DNA of 64,000 nt from Leptospira sp. WS4.C2 (GTDB lineage: Bacteria > Spirochaetota > Leptospiria > Leptospirales > Leptospiraceae), in assembly GCF_040833985.1 (NCBI RefSeq), contig NZ_CP162139.1:3134501-3198500 (forward strand), given 5' to 3'. Each line of letters starts with the position of its first letter. The stretch's first letter is position 1. Both the position numbers and the translations under genes were made by a program. The notes beneath the pieces were generated by a model. That model was not told where the DNA came from. It saw only the letters and a program-made list of their open reading frames with translations, and made no database searches. Shown here one piece after another: positions 36,451-47,249 of this stretch.

Positions 36451-38349
36451 TCAGTTATTGGAGTACAATTTAGAAATTTCTGATTTGTATTTGTCTGTGA
36501 TGACATGTCGCTTTAAAGATAGTTTTGCCGTGAGTTCATCTCCCACTTCAAATGGTTTTGGCAAAACCACAACACCAACTACTCTTTCAAAAGATTTAAA
36601 TCCTGTCTGTGCATTGACTTTGGTTTTGATTTCTGTTTCAATTTTTTGAATCACTTCTTTTTTGTTCCAGAATTCTCCTGTAAGTGGCTCTTCAAATCGT
36701 GATAGGTTGGGATACACAAGAACACTCAAATACTTTTGGTCTTGCCCAACCACCATACACTGATCAATCCATTCTGATTCTAAAATTTTCGATTCGATAG
36801 GAACTGGTTCAACATTTTCGCCACCTAACAAAACAATTGTTTCCTTAGACCTTCCTACAATCCGTAAATTGTGGTTTGCAGTAAAAATTCCCAAGTCACC
36901 AGTGTTCAACCAATCATCCACCAAAACCTTATTCGTTGCATCTGGATTTTTATAATACCCAGCCATCACTTGTTTTCCCTTTACGTGGATCTCACCCTTT
37001 CTTCCAAATACAAATTTACCAACTTCCGTATCTAAAAAAACTTCACCCGTATGTAAATCGACAAGCCTTAAATGAGTTTTTGGAAATATCCTTCCCACAG
37101 AACCAGGAATGATTTCCTCAAACGTTCGCATAGCAAGCACAGGTGCCGTCTCTGTCATCCCATATCCTTCTAAAACAGGTATTCCAATGGTATTAAAGAA
37201 TTCATCTACATGATAAGGGAGTGCTCCCCCTCCAGAACAAGACCCCTTTAATTCCCCACCCGTTGCCTTTCGAATCTTAGATAAAACCAAAAAATCAAAA
37301 AACAGATATGGCAGACTCACTAAAAAAAAACGATACAAGTGGTATCCAAAACGAATGGCCTGTTTCCAGAAAACTACTGGATGGATGTCCAATACATTTC
37401 CTGTAATGATTTGTCTCGAAACAAAAAACCTTTTTGCAAAGAACATTGCAATCTGAAACATTTTTTGTTTCACAGCGGACGACTTGGCAAGTGTTCCCAA
37501 AATTCCTGAATAAATACTTTCCCAGAGTCTCGGGGCCGATGCCATAAAGTTAGGTTTTACAAACCTTAAATCTTCTTTTAATGTGCGAACACTGCTGTAA
37601 TAAGTACAAGCTCCATAATACAAACTAAAGATTTCAAAGATTCGTTCAAAAATATGCCAGATTGGTAATATTGATAGGGTCCGATCACCTTTCTCCAAAC
37701 GAATCGGAAGATTTTGTAATTGGAATAAAATATTTCCTTGTGTCAACATAACACCCTTGGGTGTTCCCGTAGTTCCGGAAGTGTAGATCATCGTAAATAG
37801 ATCCGATTCTTTAATTGTACTATTTAAAAATAGAGTATCCGTTGTATCGGCTCTACGAAGTTCCTTTCCTTTTGCAACTATCTCTTGCAAGGTGGATATT
37901 TTAATTTTCCTAGAACTCATTTCTTTATTCCCCTCTTTCGGGGGATAAATGATTACAATTTCTTTTAGAAATTCCAACTCTGATTCCAAATGAATGACTC
38001 TTTTGAATACAGCTTCATTCTCCACAAATAGAATTTTTGATTCTGAATGATTTAGGATGTAAAGTATATCATGGTCTGTTACATCGGATGCTCTTGGTAC
38101 ATCAACTGCACCTAACAAAGTGATAGCGATACTGGTTTGGATCCACTCGTAGGCGTTGTCTGCAAAAATGGCGACCTTTTCTCTTTCAGACAAACTCGCC
38201 TGCAGTCCAAATGCCAAATCCTTTGCATCGGATAACAAGCTGTTGTAAGTTTTAAACTGGTAAACACCAGCGCTGGTTCGGGTGGCAAAAGCATTTTTAT
38301 GTCCGAATCTCGCCGGAAGATTTAAATAAAAATCAATCATGGTTCGCAT
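36451..38349 (-). CDS. Long-chain acyl-CoA synthetase (AMP-forming)
   Basis: A 632-residue member of the adenylate-forming family. The AMP-binding P-loop YTSGTTGTPKGVMLT, the EGYGMTETAP motif and the NTGDLG/GRSKETIVLLGGENV segment are all present. It activates fatty acids to acyl-CoA through acyl-AMP, entry step for beta-oxidation or lipid synthesis. Leptospires use long-chain fatty acids as their main carbon source and often carry many such genes. Chain-length preference cannot be assigned. It stands alone on the reverse strand. Confidence 0.93.
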   Translation of the reverse strand: MRTMIDFYLNLPARFGHKNAFATRTSAGVYQFKTYNSLLSDAKDLAFGLQASLSEREKVAIFADNAYEWIQTSIAITLLGAVDVPRASDVTDHDILYILNHSESKILFVENEAVFKRVIHLESELEFLKEIVIIYPPKEGNKEMSSRKIKISTLQEIVAKGKELRRADTTDTLFLNSTIKESDLFTMIYTSGTTGTPKGVMLTQGNILFQLQNLPIRLEKGDRTLSILPIWHIFERIFEIFSLYYGACTYYSSVRTLKEDLRFVKPNFMASAPRLWESIYSGILGTLAKSSAVKQKMFQIAMFFAKRFFVSRQIITGNVLDIHPVVFWKQAIRFGYHLYRFFLVSLPYLFFDFLVLSKIRKATGGELKGSCSGGGALPYHVDEFFNTIGIPVLEGYGMTETAPVLAMRTFEEIIPGSVGRIFPKTHLRLVDLHTGEVFLDTEVGKFVFGRKGEIHVKGKQVMAGYYKNPDATNKVLVDDWLNTGDLGIFTANHNLRIVGRSKETIVLLGGENVEPVPIESKILESEWIDQCMVVGQDQKYLSVLVYPNLSRFEEPLTGEFWNKKEVIQKIETEIKTKVNAQTGFKSFERVVGVVVLPKPFEVGDELTAKLSLKRHVITDKYKSEISKLYSNN

Positions 38350-38428
38350 TGAATTTCCTCGTTACGAACCCAATTCTAACGAAGGAAATGAGAACTGTCG
38401 TCTTGGAGAATTCTTTGAGACGTTGGAT

Positions 38429-39529
38429 TTAGTTAGATTTTGATTGTTTACGAAATTCGGAAGGGGTGGTACCTACAGTTTCTAAGAAAACTCGATTGAA
38501 GGTTGATTTGGAGTTGAACCCAACGGCATCTGCAATCGAAAGAATGGACCTCTCTTCTGATTCCAATAACAAACGTTTCGCCTCATCGATCCTGTATTGA
38601 TTGATGTATTGATAGAATCCAAACCCATACCGTTTGTGAAAGTATTCTGAAAGTTGGCCGGGTTTAACCTCCGCCATATCTGCTAATTTAGAAAGGCTAA
38701 GATCTTCATCACAAAAAACCTTTTCGCGCATCAGTTCGTATAACCTTTGATCGATGGTTTCCAATTGAACCGATACTAGTTTCGATTTTTCGTATTTATT
38801 TCTTTGGATACTCTCTCGCACATCGCTAACAAAAGGGGTCCAAAGTTCCCGAGTAAAATAATAAAAATACATAAGGACAGGCAAAAGATAGGCACTGAGT
38901 TTACGAAAAAAAGCAATTTGAAATGTAAATCCAATACTTCCCAGTAACAAATCGATCCATATAAGAAGGATAAATACTAGAGAATAGATTGCTTTTTTTG
39001 TAAAGAAAACGGACAAACGAACATTCGGAATCCATTCTTTGACAAGAAATATTCCCACTGAAAGTAAAATAGAAACTTTAATCCCGAAATTTAGACCGAC
39101 TATGATAGAACCATATTCTGTTCTACCCAAAAGTTCTAAAATCTCCAATCGATCGCTATCAGTTCCCAAATAGAAAGGACCCAAAAAAAGTATGGAGACC
39201 AAGGCCGGCAAAAAGTAATACAGTTTGATTTGGATGGGTTTTTCCAAAAACAAATATTCTAAATACAAATAAAGTAATGAAGAAGATAGAAAAACGAAAG
39301 GGATATGGATTAACGCAATTGAAGGGAGATACTTATAAAACCCAGTGAACATAAAGGCACCGGTGAGTAACCAAAGCCCTGTAGAAAATAAAATAAAAGA
39401 CCAAACAAATCCCGAAGTATTACGATTTCGAACCAAATTGGATAGAGACCAAATCAAACAAAATACTGATCCCGAACCCATCCAAAGAAACTCTAATAAT
39501 AAAGTTAAAGAAAGAGAGGCAGTCTCCAC
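38429..39529 (-). CDS. Membrane-anchored AraC-family transcriptional regulator
   Basis: A 366-residue protein. About seven hydrophobic segments fill residues 5-230. The C-terminal ~105 residues are an AraC-type double helix-turn-helix (LSKLADMAEVKPGQLSEYFHKRYGFG and ILSIADAVGFNSKSTFNRVF). So the DNA-binding domain is tethered to the membrane and may respond to a lipid or envelope signal. The start is GTG at 39529 with GGAT eight bases upstream, five bases after the dnaE stop, so it may be read from dnaE mRNA. Ligand and targets unknown. Confidence 0.88.
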   Translation of the reverse strand: METASLSLTLLLEFLWMGSGSVFCLIWSLSNLVRNRNTSGFVWSFILFSTGLWLLTGAFMFTGFYKYLPSIALIHIPFVFLSSSLLYLYLEYLFLEKPIQIKLYYFLPALVSILFLGPFYLGTDSDRLEILELLGRTEYGSIIVGLNFGIKVSILLSVGIFLVKEWIPNVRLSVFFTKKAIYSLVFILLIWIDLLLGSIGFTFQIAFFRKLSAYLLPVLMYFYYFTRELWTPFVSDVRESIQRNKYEKSKLVSVQLETIDQRLYELMREKVFCDEDLSLSKLADMAEVKPGQLSEYFHKRYGFGFYQYINQYRIDEAKRLLLESEERSILSIADAVGFNSKSTFNRVFLETVGTTPSEFRKQSKSN

Positions 39530-39534
39530 AAACT

Positions 39535-42500
39535 TTATCCGTACACTCTCACTTCTTCGCCAACTGTATAACGAACTGCACCTTTTCCAAGAATGTCTGT
39601 TAACATTTTCATCAGGTCGGAACTTATTTCGATGGAGAAATGATCATGGGCACGGATGACTTTTTTCTCATCACCGTTACCCACCAAATGAAAAAAAACA
39701 GAAGATGCACCACGATGAACAGATAAAATGTCTTGGAGTTTCAAAATCACATCTCTGTTTTTTTCTTCCAACATATTGATTGTTAAATGGAGAGTTTTTT
39801 CCATTTTCTTTTCAATGGTAACGGAATTTAGTTCTTCTAGTTTATTAACGATGATTTGTCCCTTTAATTCTGATTCATCGGCATCAAGGCGTTCCAAAAT
39901 TCCACGAATAAAAACCGTATTGTCTTCTGTGAATAGGTGTTTGAATTCTGCATAGGTTTTGGGGAAGGCAACACATTCGATCTCACCGGTCTGGTCTTCG
40001 ATCATAAAGTTCACAAACTCTTCTTTTTTCTTAGTGAGTTTCACCACTTTTTTTGAAAGAACCCCTGCAATTTCTACTTTGGATTTAGGCCGAACCTCTT
40101 CCAAGTTTTCGATCGTAGTTGGATTGAGTGTTTTTAATTGTTCTGTAAATTTATCTAATGGATGGCCAGAAAGATAAAGCCCTGTGGTTTCTTTTTCTTT
40201 TCGAAGAAGTTCATCTCCATTCCACTCGATTCCATCTTTGGGAAGGTTTAGATTTTCTTCTCCACCACCATTGACACCACCAAACAAAGAAAATTGGCCT
40301 TCTTTTTCTTCCGCTTGTTTTTTGTTGGCATAGTTAAGAATGATATCTGTTGATTCAGAAATGGTTTTTCTTGAATAACCAAAAGAATCGAAGGCCCCAC
40401 CTTGGGCCAAGGATTCCAATACCTTTTTGTTTGCCAGTCTTGTATCAAGTTTCTTGGTAAAGTCTCCCAGTTGGTTGTACCCACCCAAGGAATTGCGATT
40501 GGAAATGATATTTTCTGCAGCAAGTTCCCCGACTCCCTTAATGGAAGAAAGGCCAAATCGAACTGTTTTGTCATCGGTGATTTCGAAGGAGATTCCCGAC
40601 TCTTTGACATCGGGACCTAAAATCCGAATTCCCATCTCTTTGGCGTTATTGATGTATTTTACCACATCGGTAATTTTGGAATGATCCCCTGATAGAAGGG
40701 CAGTTAAGTATTCAATAGAATAATTTGCCTTTAGAAAGGCTGTTTGATAAGTCACAAAGGCATAAGCAACCGAATGGGATTTGTTAAATCCATACTCACC
40801 AAATTTCTCTAATTGTTCAAAAAGTTCAATGGCTAGTTTTTCATTGATCTTTTTTTCGATGGCACCTTTCACAAATTTTTCTTTTAAGGCAGGGAGTTTC
40901 GATTTATCTTTTTTGGCCATCGCCTTACGAAGAACATCCGAGTCTCCCACAGAGTACCCTCCCATAATTCGGGAGATACCCATTACCTGCTCTTGGTAAA
41001 CCACTACGCCGTAAGTTTCACCTAACACCTCTGCTAAACTTTCGTGAGGGAAAACTACTTTCTTTTTACCATTTTTACGATCTAAATAATCATCTAACAT
41101 CCCTGATCCCATAGGACCAGGACGGTATAATGCAAGTAATGCTGCTATCTCTTCAAATTTTTGGACTTGTGCCTTAGCAAAAAGGTCTCGAATCCCGGAA
41201 GAAGAATCCAACTGGAATATCCCAAGAACATTTGCCTTTCGTAACAAACTAAATGTGGCCGCATCATCTAAGGGAATTTTATCTAAATCGAGTAAGATAC
41301 CATGACGTTTTTCAATCAGTTTAGTGGCATGATGGATGGTTGTTAAGTTTTTTAAACCTAAAATATCCATCTTGATCAGTCCCACTTGTTCCGACATATT
41401 TTTGTCGTATTGGGTGACTATGGAACGACCGTCTCTACCAGGTTCACTAACCGTTGATAAAGGAACAATTTCCTCAAGAGCAGTCGGCGCGATGACAACA
41501 CCTGCCGCATGGCGTCCCACCTGACGGTAGTTACCCTCTAATTTTTGGGCAATATAAAAAACTTTTTTGTTTAAATCAGATTTTTCTGCAATATCACGAA
41601 GGTCTTTTGAGGTATCAACGGCTTCTTGGATGGTAATTCCCAATTTTTTGGGAAAAAGTTTACTCATCTCGTTTACTTCAGAAAACGGAACATTAAAAAC
41701 ACGAGCCACGTCTTTGATCGCAGCCTTTGCCGCAAGAGATCCAAAGGTAATGATTTGGCCTACCCGGTTCTCACCATATTTTTGTTTGATATAATTAATG
41801 ACTTCTTCTCGTCTTTCCACACAAAAATCGGTATCAATATCTGGCATATCCTTTCTATCAGGATTGAGAAATCGTTCAAAGAGGAGATTATAACGAATGG
41901 GATCCACATTGGTTATTCCCAAAGCATAAGCAATAATAGATCCGGCAGCAGAGCCACGTCCCGGTCCGACAGGAATTCCTGCACGCCTAGCAAAGTTTAT
42001 ATAGTCTTGAACGATAAGAAAGTAACCGGCAAAATGCATATTGCGGATCGTTTGCATTTCATATTCCGTTCTTTCCCGTACAACAGGCGTTATATCTTGA
42101 TATTTTTCCTGGATTCCTTCCCAAACTAGCTTTTCTAAATAACTATCTGTGTCAAAACCGGCAGGAACATCAAAAGGGGGAAGGAGTGGATTTCCAAATT
42201 GGAAATTTAACGAACATTTATCACGAATCGCTAATGTATTATAAAAGGCATCTTTATGATCTGGAAAAATACTGATCATTTCTGCAGGAGACTTAACATA
42301 AAAGTTTTCGTTGAATCCGAAACGCATTTCATCATCGATGTTTTTACGCATTCCGATACGAAGTAAAATATCTTGCGCTTCTCTATCATCCTTAGTGAGA
42401 AAGTGAGAATCATTTGTGAGTACAAGTGGAATTCCAGTTCGTTTCGAAAATCCCATAACTGCTTCTGCAACAATGCGTTGTTCAGGAATCCCATGGTCTT

Positions 42501-43032
42501 GAATTTCTAAATAAAAATCTTCTTTGCGAAAAATTTCGTGTAAACGGCCAGCTAACGCATACGCCTTATCTGCTTTGCCTTCTAAAATCTTTCGGTTGAC
42601 TTCACCGGCAAGACAAGCAGTTAAACAAACAAGACCTTCGCTATACCTCTCCAATAAATCATAATCAATTCTTGGTTTGCGATAAAATCCTTCGGTGAAG
42701 GATCGGCTAGCAAGTTTTATGATGTTTTTATAACCAATTTCGTTTTTGCAAAGTAAGATGATGTGATAGGCGCCACCGTCAGCGATTTCATCAAGTTCAG
42801 TTTCGGCACTGCGGGAAGGCGTTACGTAAAACTCACAGCCGATGATAGGTTTGACATCGTGTTTGACCGCTTCTTTATAGAACTCGATAGCTCCATACAT
42901 GTTTCCATGGTCTGTGATGGCAACCGAACTCATACCGAGTTCCTTCACACGTTTCATCAAATCGCTGATCCGTATGGCCCCATCCAACATGGAATAAGTA
43001 GTATGTAAGTGAAGGTGAGCGAAATCTTCCAT
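39535..43032 (-). CDS. dnaE: DNA polymerase III alpha subunit
   Basis: I start it at ATG 43032, giving 1165 residues, the family's usual length. The N-terminus then reads [19 protein letters not shown], the PHP domain opening. The upstream open frame to 43497 overlaps cobT and lacks homology. Catalytic Asp residues lie in the palm segment PDIDTDF, preceded by [10 protein letters not shown]. The C-terminal part has the OB-fold ([12 protein letters not shown]) and tau-binding region. This is the main replicative polymerase. No Shine-Dalgarno is obvious before the ATG. A membrane AraC gene follows closely. It is divergent from cobT. Confidence 0.96.
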   Translation of the reverse strand: MEDFAHLHLHTTYSMLDGAIRISDLMKRVKELGMSSVAITDHGNMYGAIEFYKEAVKHDVKPIIGCEFYVTPSRSAETELDEIADGGAYHIILLCKNEIGYKNIIKLASRSFTEGFYRKPRIDYDLLERYSEGLVCLTACLAGEVNRKILEGKADKAYALAGRLHEIFRKEDFYLEIQDHGIPEQRIVAEAVMGFSKRTGIPLVLTNDSHFLTKDDREAQDILLRIGMRKNIDDEMRFGFNENFYVKSPAEMISIFPDHKDAFYNTLAIRDKCSLNFQFGNPLLPPFDVPAGFDTDSYLEKLVWEGIQEKYQDITPVVRERTEYEMQTIRNMHFAGYFLIVQDYINFARRAGIPVGPGRGSAAGSIIAYALGITNVDPIRYNLLFERFLNPDRKDMPDIDTDFCVERREEVINYIKQKYGENRVGQIITFGSLAAKAAIKDVARVFNVPFSEVNEMSKLFPKKLGITIQEAVDTSKDLRDIAEKSDLNKKVFYIAQKLEGNYRQVGRHAAGVVIAPTALEEIVPLSTVSEPGRDGRSIVTQYDKNMSEQVGLIKMDILGLKNLTTIHHATKLIEKRHGILLDLDKIPLDDAATFSLLRKANVLGIFQLDSSSGIRDLFAKAQVQKFEEIAALLALYRPGPMGSGMLDDYLDRKNGKKKVVFPHESLAEVLGETYGVVVYQEQVMGISRIMGGYSVGDSDVLRKAMAKKDKSKLPALKEKFVKGAIEKKINEKLAIELFEQLEKFGEYGFNKSHSVAYAFVTYQTAFLKANYSIEYLTALLSGDHSKITDVVKYINNAKEMGIRILGPDVKESGISFEITDDKTVRFGLSSIKGVGELAAENIISNRNSLGGYNQLGDFTKKLDTRLANKKVLESLAQGGAFDSFGYSRKTISESTDIILNYANKKQAEEKEGQFSLFGGVNGGGEENLNLPKDGIEWNGDELLRKEKETTGLYLSGHPLDKFTEQLKTLNPTTIENLEEVRPKSKVEIAGVLSKKVVKLTKKKEEFVNFMIEDQTGEIECVAFPKTYAEFKHLFTEDNTVFIRGILERLDADESELKGQIIVNKLEELNSVTIEKKMEKTLHLTINMLEEKNRDVILKLQDILSVHRGASSVFFHLVGNGDEKKVIRAHDHFSIEISSDLMKMLTDILGKGAVRYTVGEEVRVYG

Positions 43033-43195
43033 GGCTTGGTGACATAGTAACTTCGATGGGTTCCTACGTAAAGCGCCCCAAGGAAGGAAATTCGGATTTT
43101 TTTTGGCCCAAATAGCCAAATCCCAAACCTCCCTGCCCGGTCCAAGCCCAAAAACGATGGAAGCTGATACCGGCTCGGTTAGACTGGTTTTGTTT

Positions 43196-44251
43196 ATGTC
43201 ACCATTTTCCCTACCCTCCATTTCTCCCGTAACCGACGTTTTGCGAAGATCCATTCGCAACAAAATTGATAATAAAACAAAACCTTTGGGTTCCTTAGGT
43301 GATTTGGAATCCATTGCCCTGCAGTTGGCAGAAATCCAAAATACCCTTTCCCCTGAGCTAAAAAATCCAAAGCTCATTCTTTTTGCCGCAGACCATGGAA
43401 TTACAGAGGAACCGGTCTCCCTATACCCTAAAGATGTGACTTGGCAGATGGTTTTGAATTTTTTATCTGGTGGGGCTTGTGCCAATGTCTTCGCCAAACA
43501 CAGTCATATTGATGTTGAAGTTGTGGATGCAGGAGTAGACCACGATTGGTCAGAAAATGCCCCAAAACCTATCGAAAGAAAGATTCGAAAAGGAACTTCT
43601 AACTTTTTGAAATCGAAAGCTATGTCACTGGATGAGGCGAAAGAAACCATTTTGAATGGGATTGAACTTCTAGCGGAAAAACAATATCAAGATACCAATA
43701 TATTTTTATTTGGCGAAATGGGAATTGGGAACACGTCAGCAGCATCTCTCATTCTATCTCATCTAACAGATATTCCGCTAAGAAAACTTGTTGGAAGAGG
43801 TACAGGTCTAAATAACAGCGGAAAAGAAAATAAGTTCAAAATCCTTTCTGAAGCATTCCAAAGAACAGGACAACTAAAAGATCCATTAGAAATACTTTCT
43901 GAATTTGGTGGATTTGAAATTGGAATGATGGCTGGTGCGATGATTGGAGTAGCTGCACAGAGAAAAACATTTGTTGTGGATGGATTTATAGCAACAGCCG
44001 CATTTGCGATTGCTTTTGTACTGAACCCGACAGTAAAGTATTATGCAATTTTTTCGCATCTATCGGAAGAAGAAGGACATACTGTAGTTTTAGAACACTG
44101 GAAAATAAAACCGCTACTTAGACTCAATCTTCGTTTAGGTGAAGGCAGTGGTGCTCTTGCAGCTTATCCACTCATTGAACTCAGTGTTAAATTTCTAAAT
44201 GAAATGGCGTCTTTTGCTGATGCTGGTGTTAGCAATTCGGATTCAAAATAA
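43196..44251 (+). CDS. cobT: Nicotinate-nucleotide:dimethylbenzimidazole phosphoribosyltransferase
   Basis: About 351 residues from ATG 43196; this gives the usual ~30 residues before the KPLGSLG motif, whereas the longer frame from 43103 adds unlikely sequence. Motifs: [40 protein letters not shown] and [15 protein letters not shown]. CobT makes alpha-ribazole-5'-phosphate, the lower ligand of B12. It is first in the cobT-cobS-cobC run. I looked for a B12 riboswitch in the 163-base upstream stretch and saw no convincing B12 box. No strong ribosome site is visible. Confidence 0.93.
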   Translation: MSPFSLPSISPVTDVLRRSIRNKIDNKTKPLGSLGDLESIALQLAEIQNTLSPELKNPKLILFAADHGITEEPVSLYPKDVTWQMVLNFLSGGACANVFAKHSHIDVEVVDAGVDHDWSENAPKPIERKIRKGTSNFLKSKAMSLDEAKETILNGIELLAEKQYQDTNIFLFGEMGIGNTSAASLILSHLTDIPLRKLVGRGTGLNNSGKENKFKILSEAFQRTGQLKDPLEILSEFGGFEIGMMAGAMIGVAAQRKTFVVDGFIATAAFAIAFVLNPTVKYYAIFSHLSEEEGHTVVLEHWKIKPLLRLNLRLGEGSGALAAYPLIELSVKFLNEMASFADAGVSNSDSK

Positions 44252-44259
44252 AATTTTAT

Positions 44260-45081
44260 ATGCAATTTTTATTAAGAGAAATTCGCCTATTCTTCGTTTG
44301 TTTGTCCTTTCTCTCCAGAATTCCCTCCCCTCAGTGGATTGGTTTTCAAGAAGAATGGTTACATAAATCAATCAAATATTCGCCAACAGTGGGGATAATA
44401 CTCGGAACCTTACAATGGTTTGTTTATTTGATTTTCCAATTGTTTTTTGGTCCCAGTATTGCCTTTGCCATCTCCTTAGGGTTTTTATTGATCCTAACGG
44501 GTGCCTTTCACGAAGATGGATTTTCTGATTTTTGTGACGGGATTGGGGGAGGTTGGAAAAGAGAAGATATCCTTCGGATCATGAAAGATAGTCGTGTGGG
44601 AAGTTTTGGAGCGGTCGGGATTTCCCTACTACTCGTTCTAAAAATTTTAGGAGCCTCCGAGTCCCTTGCTGCCACTGGATTTAGCTTGCGGCAATTACAT
44701 ATTTTTGGGAATGATCAACTAATGACCGTTTGGTTGTACTTTATTTCGGCACATAGTTTGAGTCGATTCTTTTCAGTCCTTATGATGAAACTCCTTCCCT
44801 ATGCTAAAGAAGAAGGTTATGCAAAACCAATGGCAAAAGAAATTACCTGGCAGCAAACTCTATTTGCAAGTCTTGCGGGACTCGTTCCTTTTCTACTTCT
44901 ATCATACCAACATCCTTATTTTTTAATGAGTTTGGTTTTCATTATTCCCAGTCTATACTATATGTATTCTCTGATGAAACGTTGGATCAATGGATTTACA
45001 GGGGATTGTTTGGGAGCAGTCCAACAAGTAGTAGAAACTTGTATCTGGATTTCGGGAGTATTTGTATGGACCTCTATTTAA
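44260..45081 (+). CDS. cobS: Adenosylcobinamide-GDP ribazoletransferase (cobalamin synthase)
   Basis: A 273-residue polytopic membrane protein. The motif [22 protein letters not shown], read in parts, with the acidic cluster that binds Mg2+, and [13 protein letters not shown] are diagnostic. CobS joins adenosylcobinamide-GDP to alpha-ribazole (phosphate), the final ring assembly step of B12. It follows cobT by eight bases, and its 3' end overlaps the cobC start by 16 bases. Confidence 0.93.
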   Translation: MQFLLREIRLFFVCLSFLSRIPSPQWIGFQEEWLHKSIKYSPTVGIILGTLQWFVYLIFQLFFGPSIAFAISLGFLLILTGAFHEDGFSDFCDGIGGGWKREDILRIMKDSRVGSFGAVGISLLLVLKILGASESLAATGFSLRQLHIFGNDQLMTVWLYFISAHSLSRFFSVLMMKLLPYAKEEGYAKPMAKEITWQQTLFASLAGLVPFLLLSYQHPYFLMSLVFIIPSLYYMYSLMKRWINGFTGDCLGAVQQVVETCIWISGVFVWTSI

Positions 45082-45659
45082 TTCGCCATCCAGAAACCAT
45101 TGCTCCCAAAGGAACTTGTTATGGTAGAACCGACTTTCCTCTTAAATACCCTGTGGAAGATACAGCAGATTCTACTTTTCCTCATTTACCACCAAACTTT
45201 GACCATTTCCTTTCGAGTCCCGCTCCGCGAGCTTTAAAACTATCTTCGGCTCTCTTATCTAAATACAACCTTTCCAAGGCAGATCATTCCTTAATACCAA
45301 CTGACGAACGTTTGTGGGAAATGAATTTTGGAGATTGGGATGGAAAACTTTGGGAAGAAATTCCAAGAAAAGAAACAATCCCTTGGATGAAAGACTTCGT
45401 GAATGCAAAGACTCCCGGAGGCGAAGCCTTTACCGATCTAATCTTTCGTATGGATTCGTTTTTAGAAGATTGGAAAGAAGGAGGAAACTTACGAACCCAT
45501 TGGGAAACAAACAACAATCAATCTCTACGATCCCTCATTGTTGTTTGCCACTCAGGGCCGATCCGAGCTGCACTTTGTAAACAGTTCGGAACTCCCTACG
45601 AAGAAGCATTCAAATCTCCCGTGGACTTTGGATCAGTCCACAAAATTCAAATCGCCTAA
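45066..45659 (+). CDS. cobC: Histidine phosphatase, likely alpha-ribazole phosphatase
   Basis: About 198 residues from ATG 45066, which has GGGAG eight bases upstream; the longer frame from 44982 lies inside cobS and is rejected. The phosphohistidine is in LYLIRHPET (RHP instead of RHG), with the second His in [10 protein letters not shown]. In B12 synthesis this enzyme removes the phosphate from alpha-ribazole-5'-phosphate or adenosylcobalamin-phosphate. Its overlap with cobS supports that role; a general phosphoglycerate-mutase-like phosphatase is the alternative. Confidence 0.88.
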   Translation: MDLYLIRHPETIAPKGTCYGRTDFPLKYPVEDTADSTFPHLPPNFDHFLSSPAPRALKLSSALLSKYNLSKADHSLIPTDERLWEMNFGDWDGKLWEEIPRKETIPWMKDFVNAKTPGGEAFTDLIFRMDSFLEDWKEGGNLRTHWETNNNQSLRSLIVVCHSGPIRAALCKQFGTPYEEAFKSPVDFGSVHKIQIA

Positions 45660-45680
45660 TATCCGCTAAATGGCAGAGAG

Positions 45681-45700
45681 GGCTGGTGATTTCATCAGCC
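45681..45700. terminator. Hairpin between convergent cobC and gatB
   Basis: GGCTGGTG and CATCAGCC pair over eight positions (one G-U) around a 4-base loop, 22 bases past the cobC stop and 27 bases from the gatB stop. There is no U-run on either side, so it may be an intrinsic stop of weak type or an RNA 3'-end stabiliser for either gene. Confidence 0.45.
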
Positions 45701-45726
45701 TATCGCTATCAAGAAGTTGAAGTAAA

Positions 45727-47190
45727 CTATACCTTCTTTTTTTCGCCGAGTGGTCCTAACTTAGCAAGAATCAATTCATTCACAAGTTTTGGATCTGCTT
45801 TGCCTTTGGTTTCTTTCATCACTCCACCAACGATAGCACCAAGCACCCTATCTTTTCCGTTTTTCCAACCTTCCACTGATTCTGGTTGAGCCTCAATCAC
45901 TCGAATTACGATTTCCTCTAATGCTTTGTCATCGCGAACTACTTTTAAACCTTTGGATTCCACAATGGCTTCCGGTTGGTCTTTTGTGGTTAACATATCT
46001 TCAAAAATAGATTTTGCGATTTTACCAGTGATCTCCCCTGAATTGATCAGTTTCACAAGTTTACCAATACGTAATGGATCAATGGCAAATTCCTGAATGG
46101 AAATGTTTTCTTTGTTTACGATTCCAAGGATTTCATCCTTTACCCAGTTTGATGTTTTTTTAGCATCTCCGGAGATAAGAAGTGCTTCTTCAAAGTATTC
46201 AGCAATCTCACGTTCGCTCGTGAGCACTTCGGCATCATAATCAGGAAGTCCCAGTTCGGTTTTGTATCTTTCTTTTTTTTGTCTTGGAAGTTCAGGTAAA
46301 GTTTTACGAATGTCTTCAATAAAAGAATCAGAAATCTGAATGGTCGGTAGATCTGGCTCAGGAAAATAACGATAGTCATGGCTCATTTCTTTGGAACGCA
46401 TAGGGATGGTTTTGAGTAAAGTAGCATCCCAAAGTTTTGTCATCTGACGAAATGACTCACCACGAGAATACACATCCTTTTGCCATTCAATTTCATAGTC
46501 TATCGCTTGTTTTACGGCCTTAAAAGAGTTGAGGTTTTTAATTTCTACCCGAGTTCGAAAACCTTTTTCTCCTTTGGGTCGAATGGAAACGTTGGCATCA
46601 CAACGAAGTGACCCTTCTTCCATATTACAATCCGATACTTGAATGTATCTTAAGATTGTTTTTAGTTCATTCAAATAAACATAAGCTTCATCAGAAGAAC
46701 GTAAGTCAGGTTCCGAAACAATTTCAATGAGAGGGGTTCCTGCACGATTGTAATCTACATAAGACCTGTTGATGGATGGATCATGAGAATGGATTAGTTT
46801 TCCCGCATCCTCTTCCATATGGATCCTTGTGAGAGGAATGAACTTTTCTTCCGTATCCCCTTTCAATTTAATATGGATTCCACCTTGCGTTGCATAAGGT
46901 TTATCAAACTGAGAAATCTGGTACCCTTTCGGTAGGTCCGGGTAAAAATAATTTTTACGATCAAATTTTGTAAAACGTGTGATCTCACATCCAAGAGCAA
47001 CACCGGCCCGAACGGCTTTTTCGAGAACCACTTCGTTTAACACAGGCAATGTGCCGGGCAATGCCACACAAAGTGTTGAAATATGAGTATTGGGGCTACC
47101 ACCGAATTCGTTTGTGGCAGTAGAAAAAATTTTAGAAAGAGTGTTGAGCTGGACGTGAACTTCCAGACCGATGATGACTTCGTATTCCAT
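45727..47190 (-). CDS. gatB: Aspartyl/glutamyl-tRNA amidotransferase subunit B
   Basis: A 487-residue GatB. The start [55 protein letters not shown] and [16 protein letters not shown] are signature segments. The C-terminal YqeY-like tail contacts tRNA. GatCAB converts Glu-tRNA(Gln) or Asp-tRNA(Asn) to the amide forms; subunits A and C are not in the window. No clear ribosome site is seen upstream. Confidence 0.97.
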   Translation of the reverse strand: MEYEVIIGLEVHVQLNTLSKIFSTATNEFGGSPNTHISTLCVALPGTLPVLNEVVLEKAVRAGVALGCEITRFTKFDRKNYFYPDLPKGYQISQFDKPYATQGGIHIKLKGDTEEKFIPLTRIHMEEDAGKLIHSHDPSINRSYVDYNRAGTPLIEIVSEPDLRSSDEAYVYLNELKTILRYIQVSDCNMEEGSLRCDANVSIRPKGEKGFRTRVEIKNLNSFKAVKQAIDYEIEWQKDVYSRGESFRQMTKLWDATLLKTIPMRSKEMSHDYRYFPEPDLPTIQISDSFIEDIRKTLPELPRQKKERYKTELGLPDYDAEVLTSEREIAEYFEEALLISGDAKKTSNWVKDEILGIVNKENISIQEFAIDPLRIGKLVKLINSGEITGKIAKSIFEDMLTTKDQPEAIVESKGLKVVRDDKALEEIVIRVIEAQPESVEGWKNGKDRVLGAIVGGVMKETKGKADPKLVNELILAKLGPLGEKKKV

Positions 47191-47249
47191 GGGTTTGGAA
47201 ACAGGATTTTCCCGGAAAATGAACCTGGCAATTCAATTTCCGACAGAAA

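Noticed and set aside
41626..42129. Forward-strand ORF of 167 codons inside dnaE
   Set aside because: Antisense shadow of a conserved gene; no domain recognised.
43033..43195. Cobalamin riboswitch before cobT
   Set aside because: I looked on both strands for a B12 box and the GCCACTG element; partial GC-rich matches only, no convincing box.
43103..43195. cobT start at 43103
   Set aside because: The extra 31 residues exceed the usual distance to the KP-GSLG motif; ATG 43196 fits the family length better.
43033..43497. N-terminal extension of dnaE to 43497
   Set aside because: The PHP domain begins at [11 protein letters not shown] (43032), giving the normal length; the extension overlaps cobT on the other strand and has no recognisable domain.
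44982..45065. cobC start at 44982
   Set aside because: This part lies within cobS in another frame; the ATG at 45066 has GGGAG at good spacing and directly precedes LYLIRHPET.
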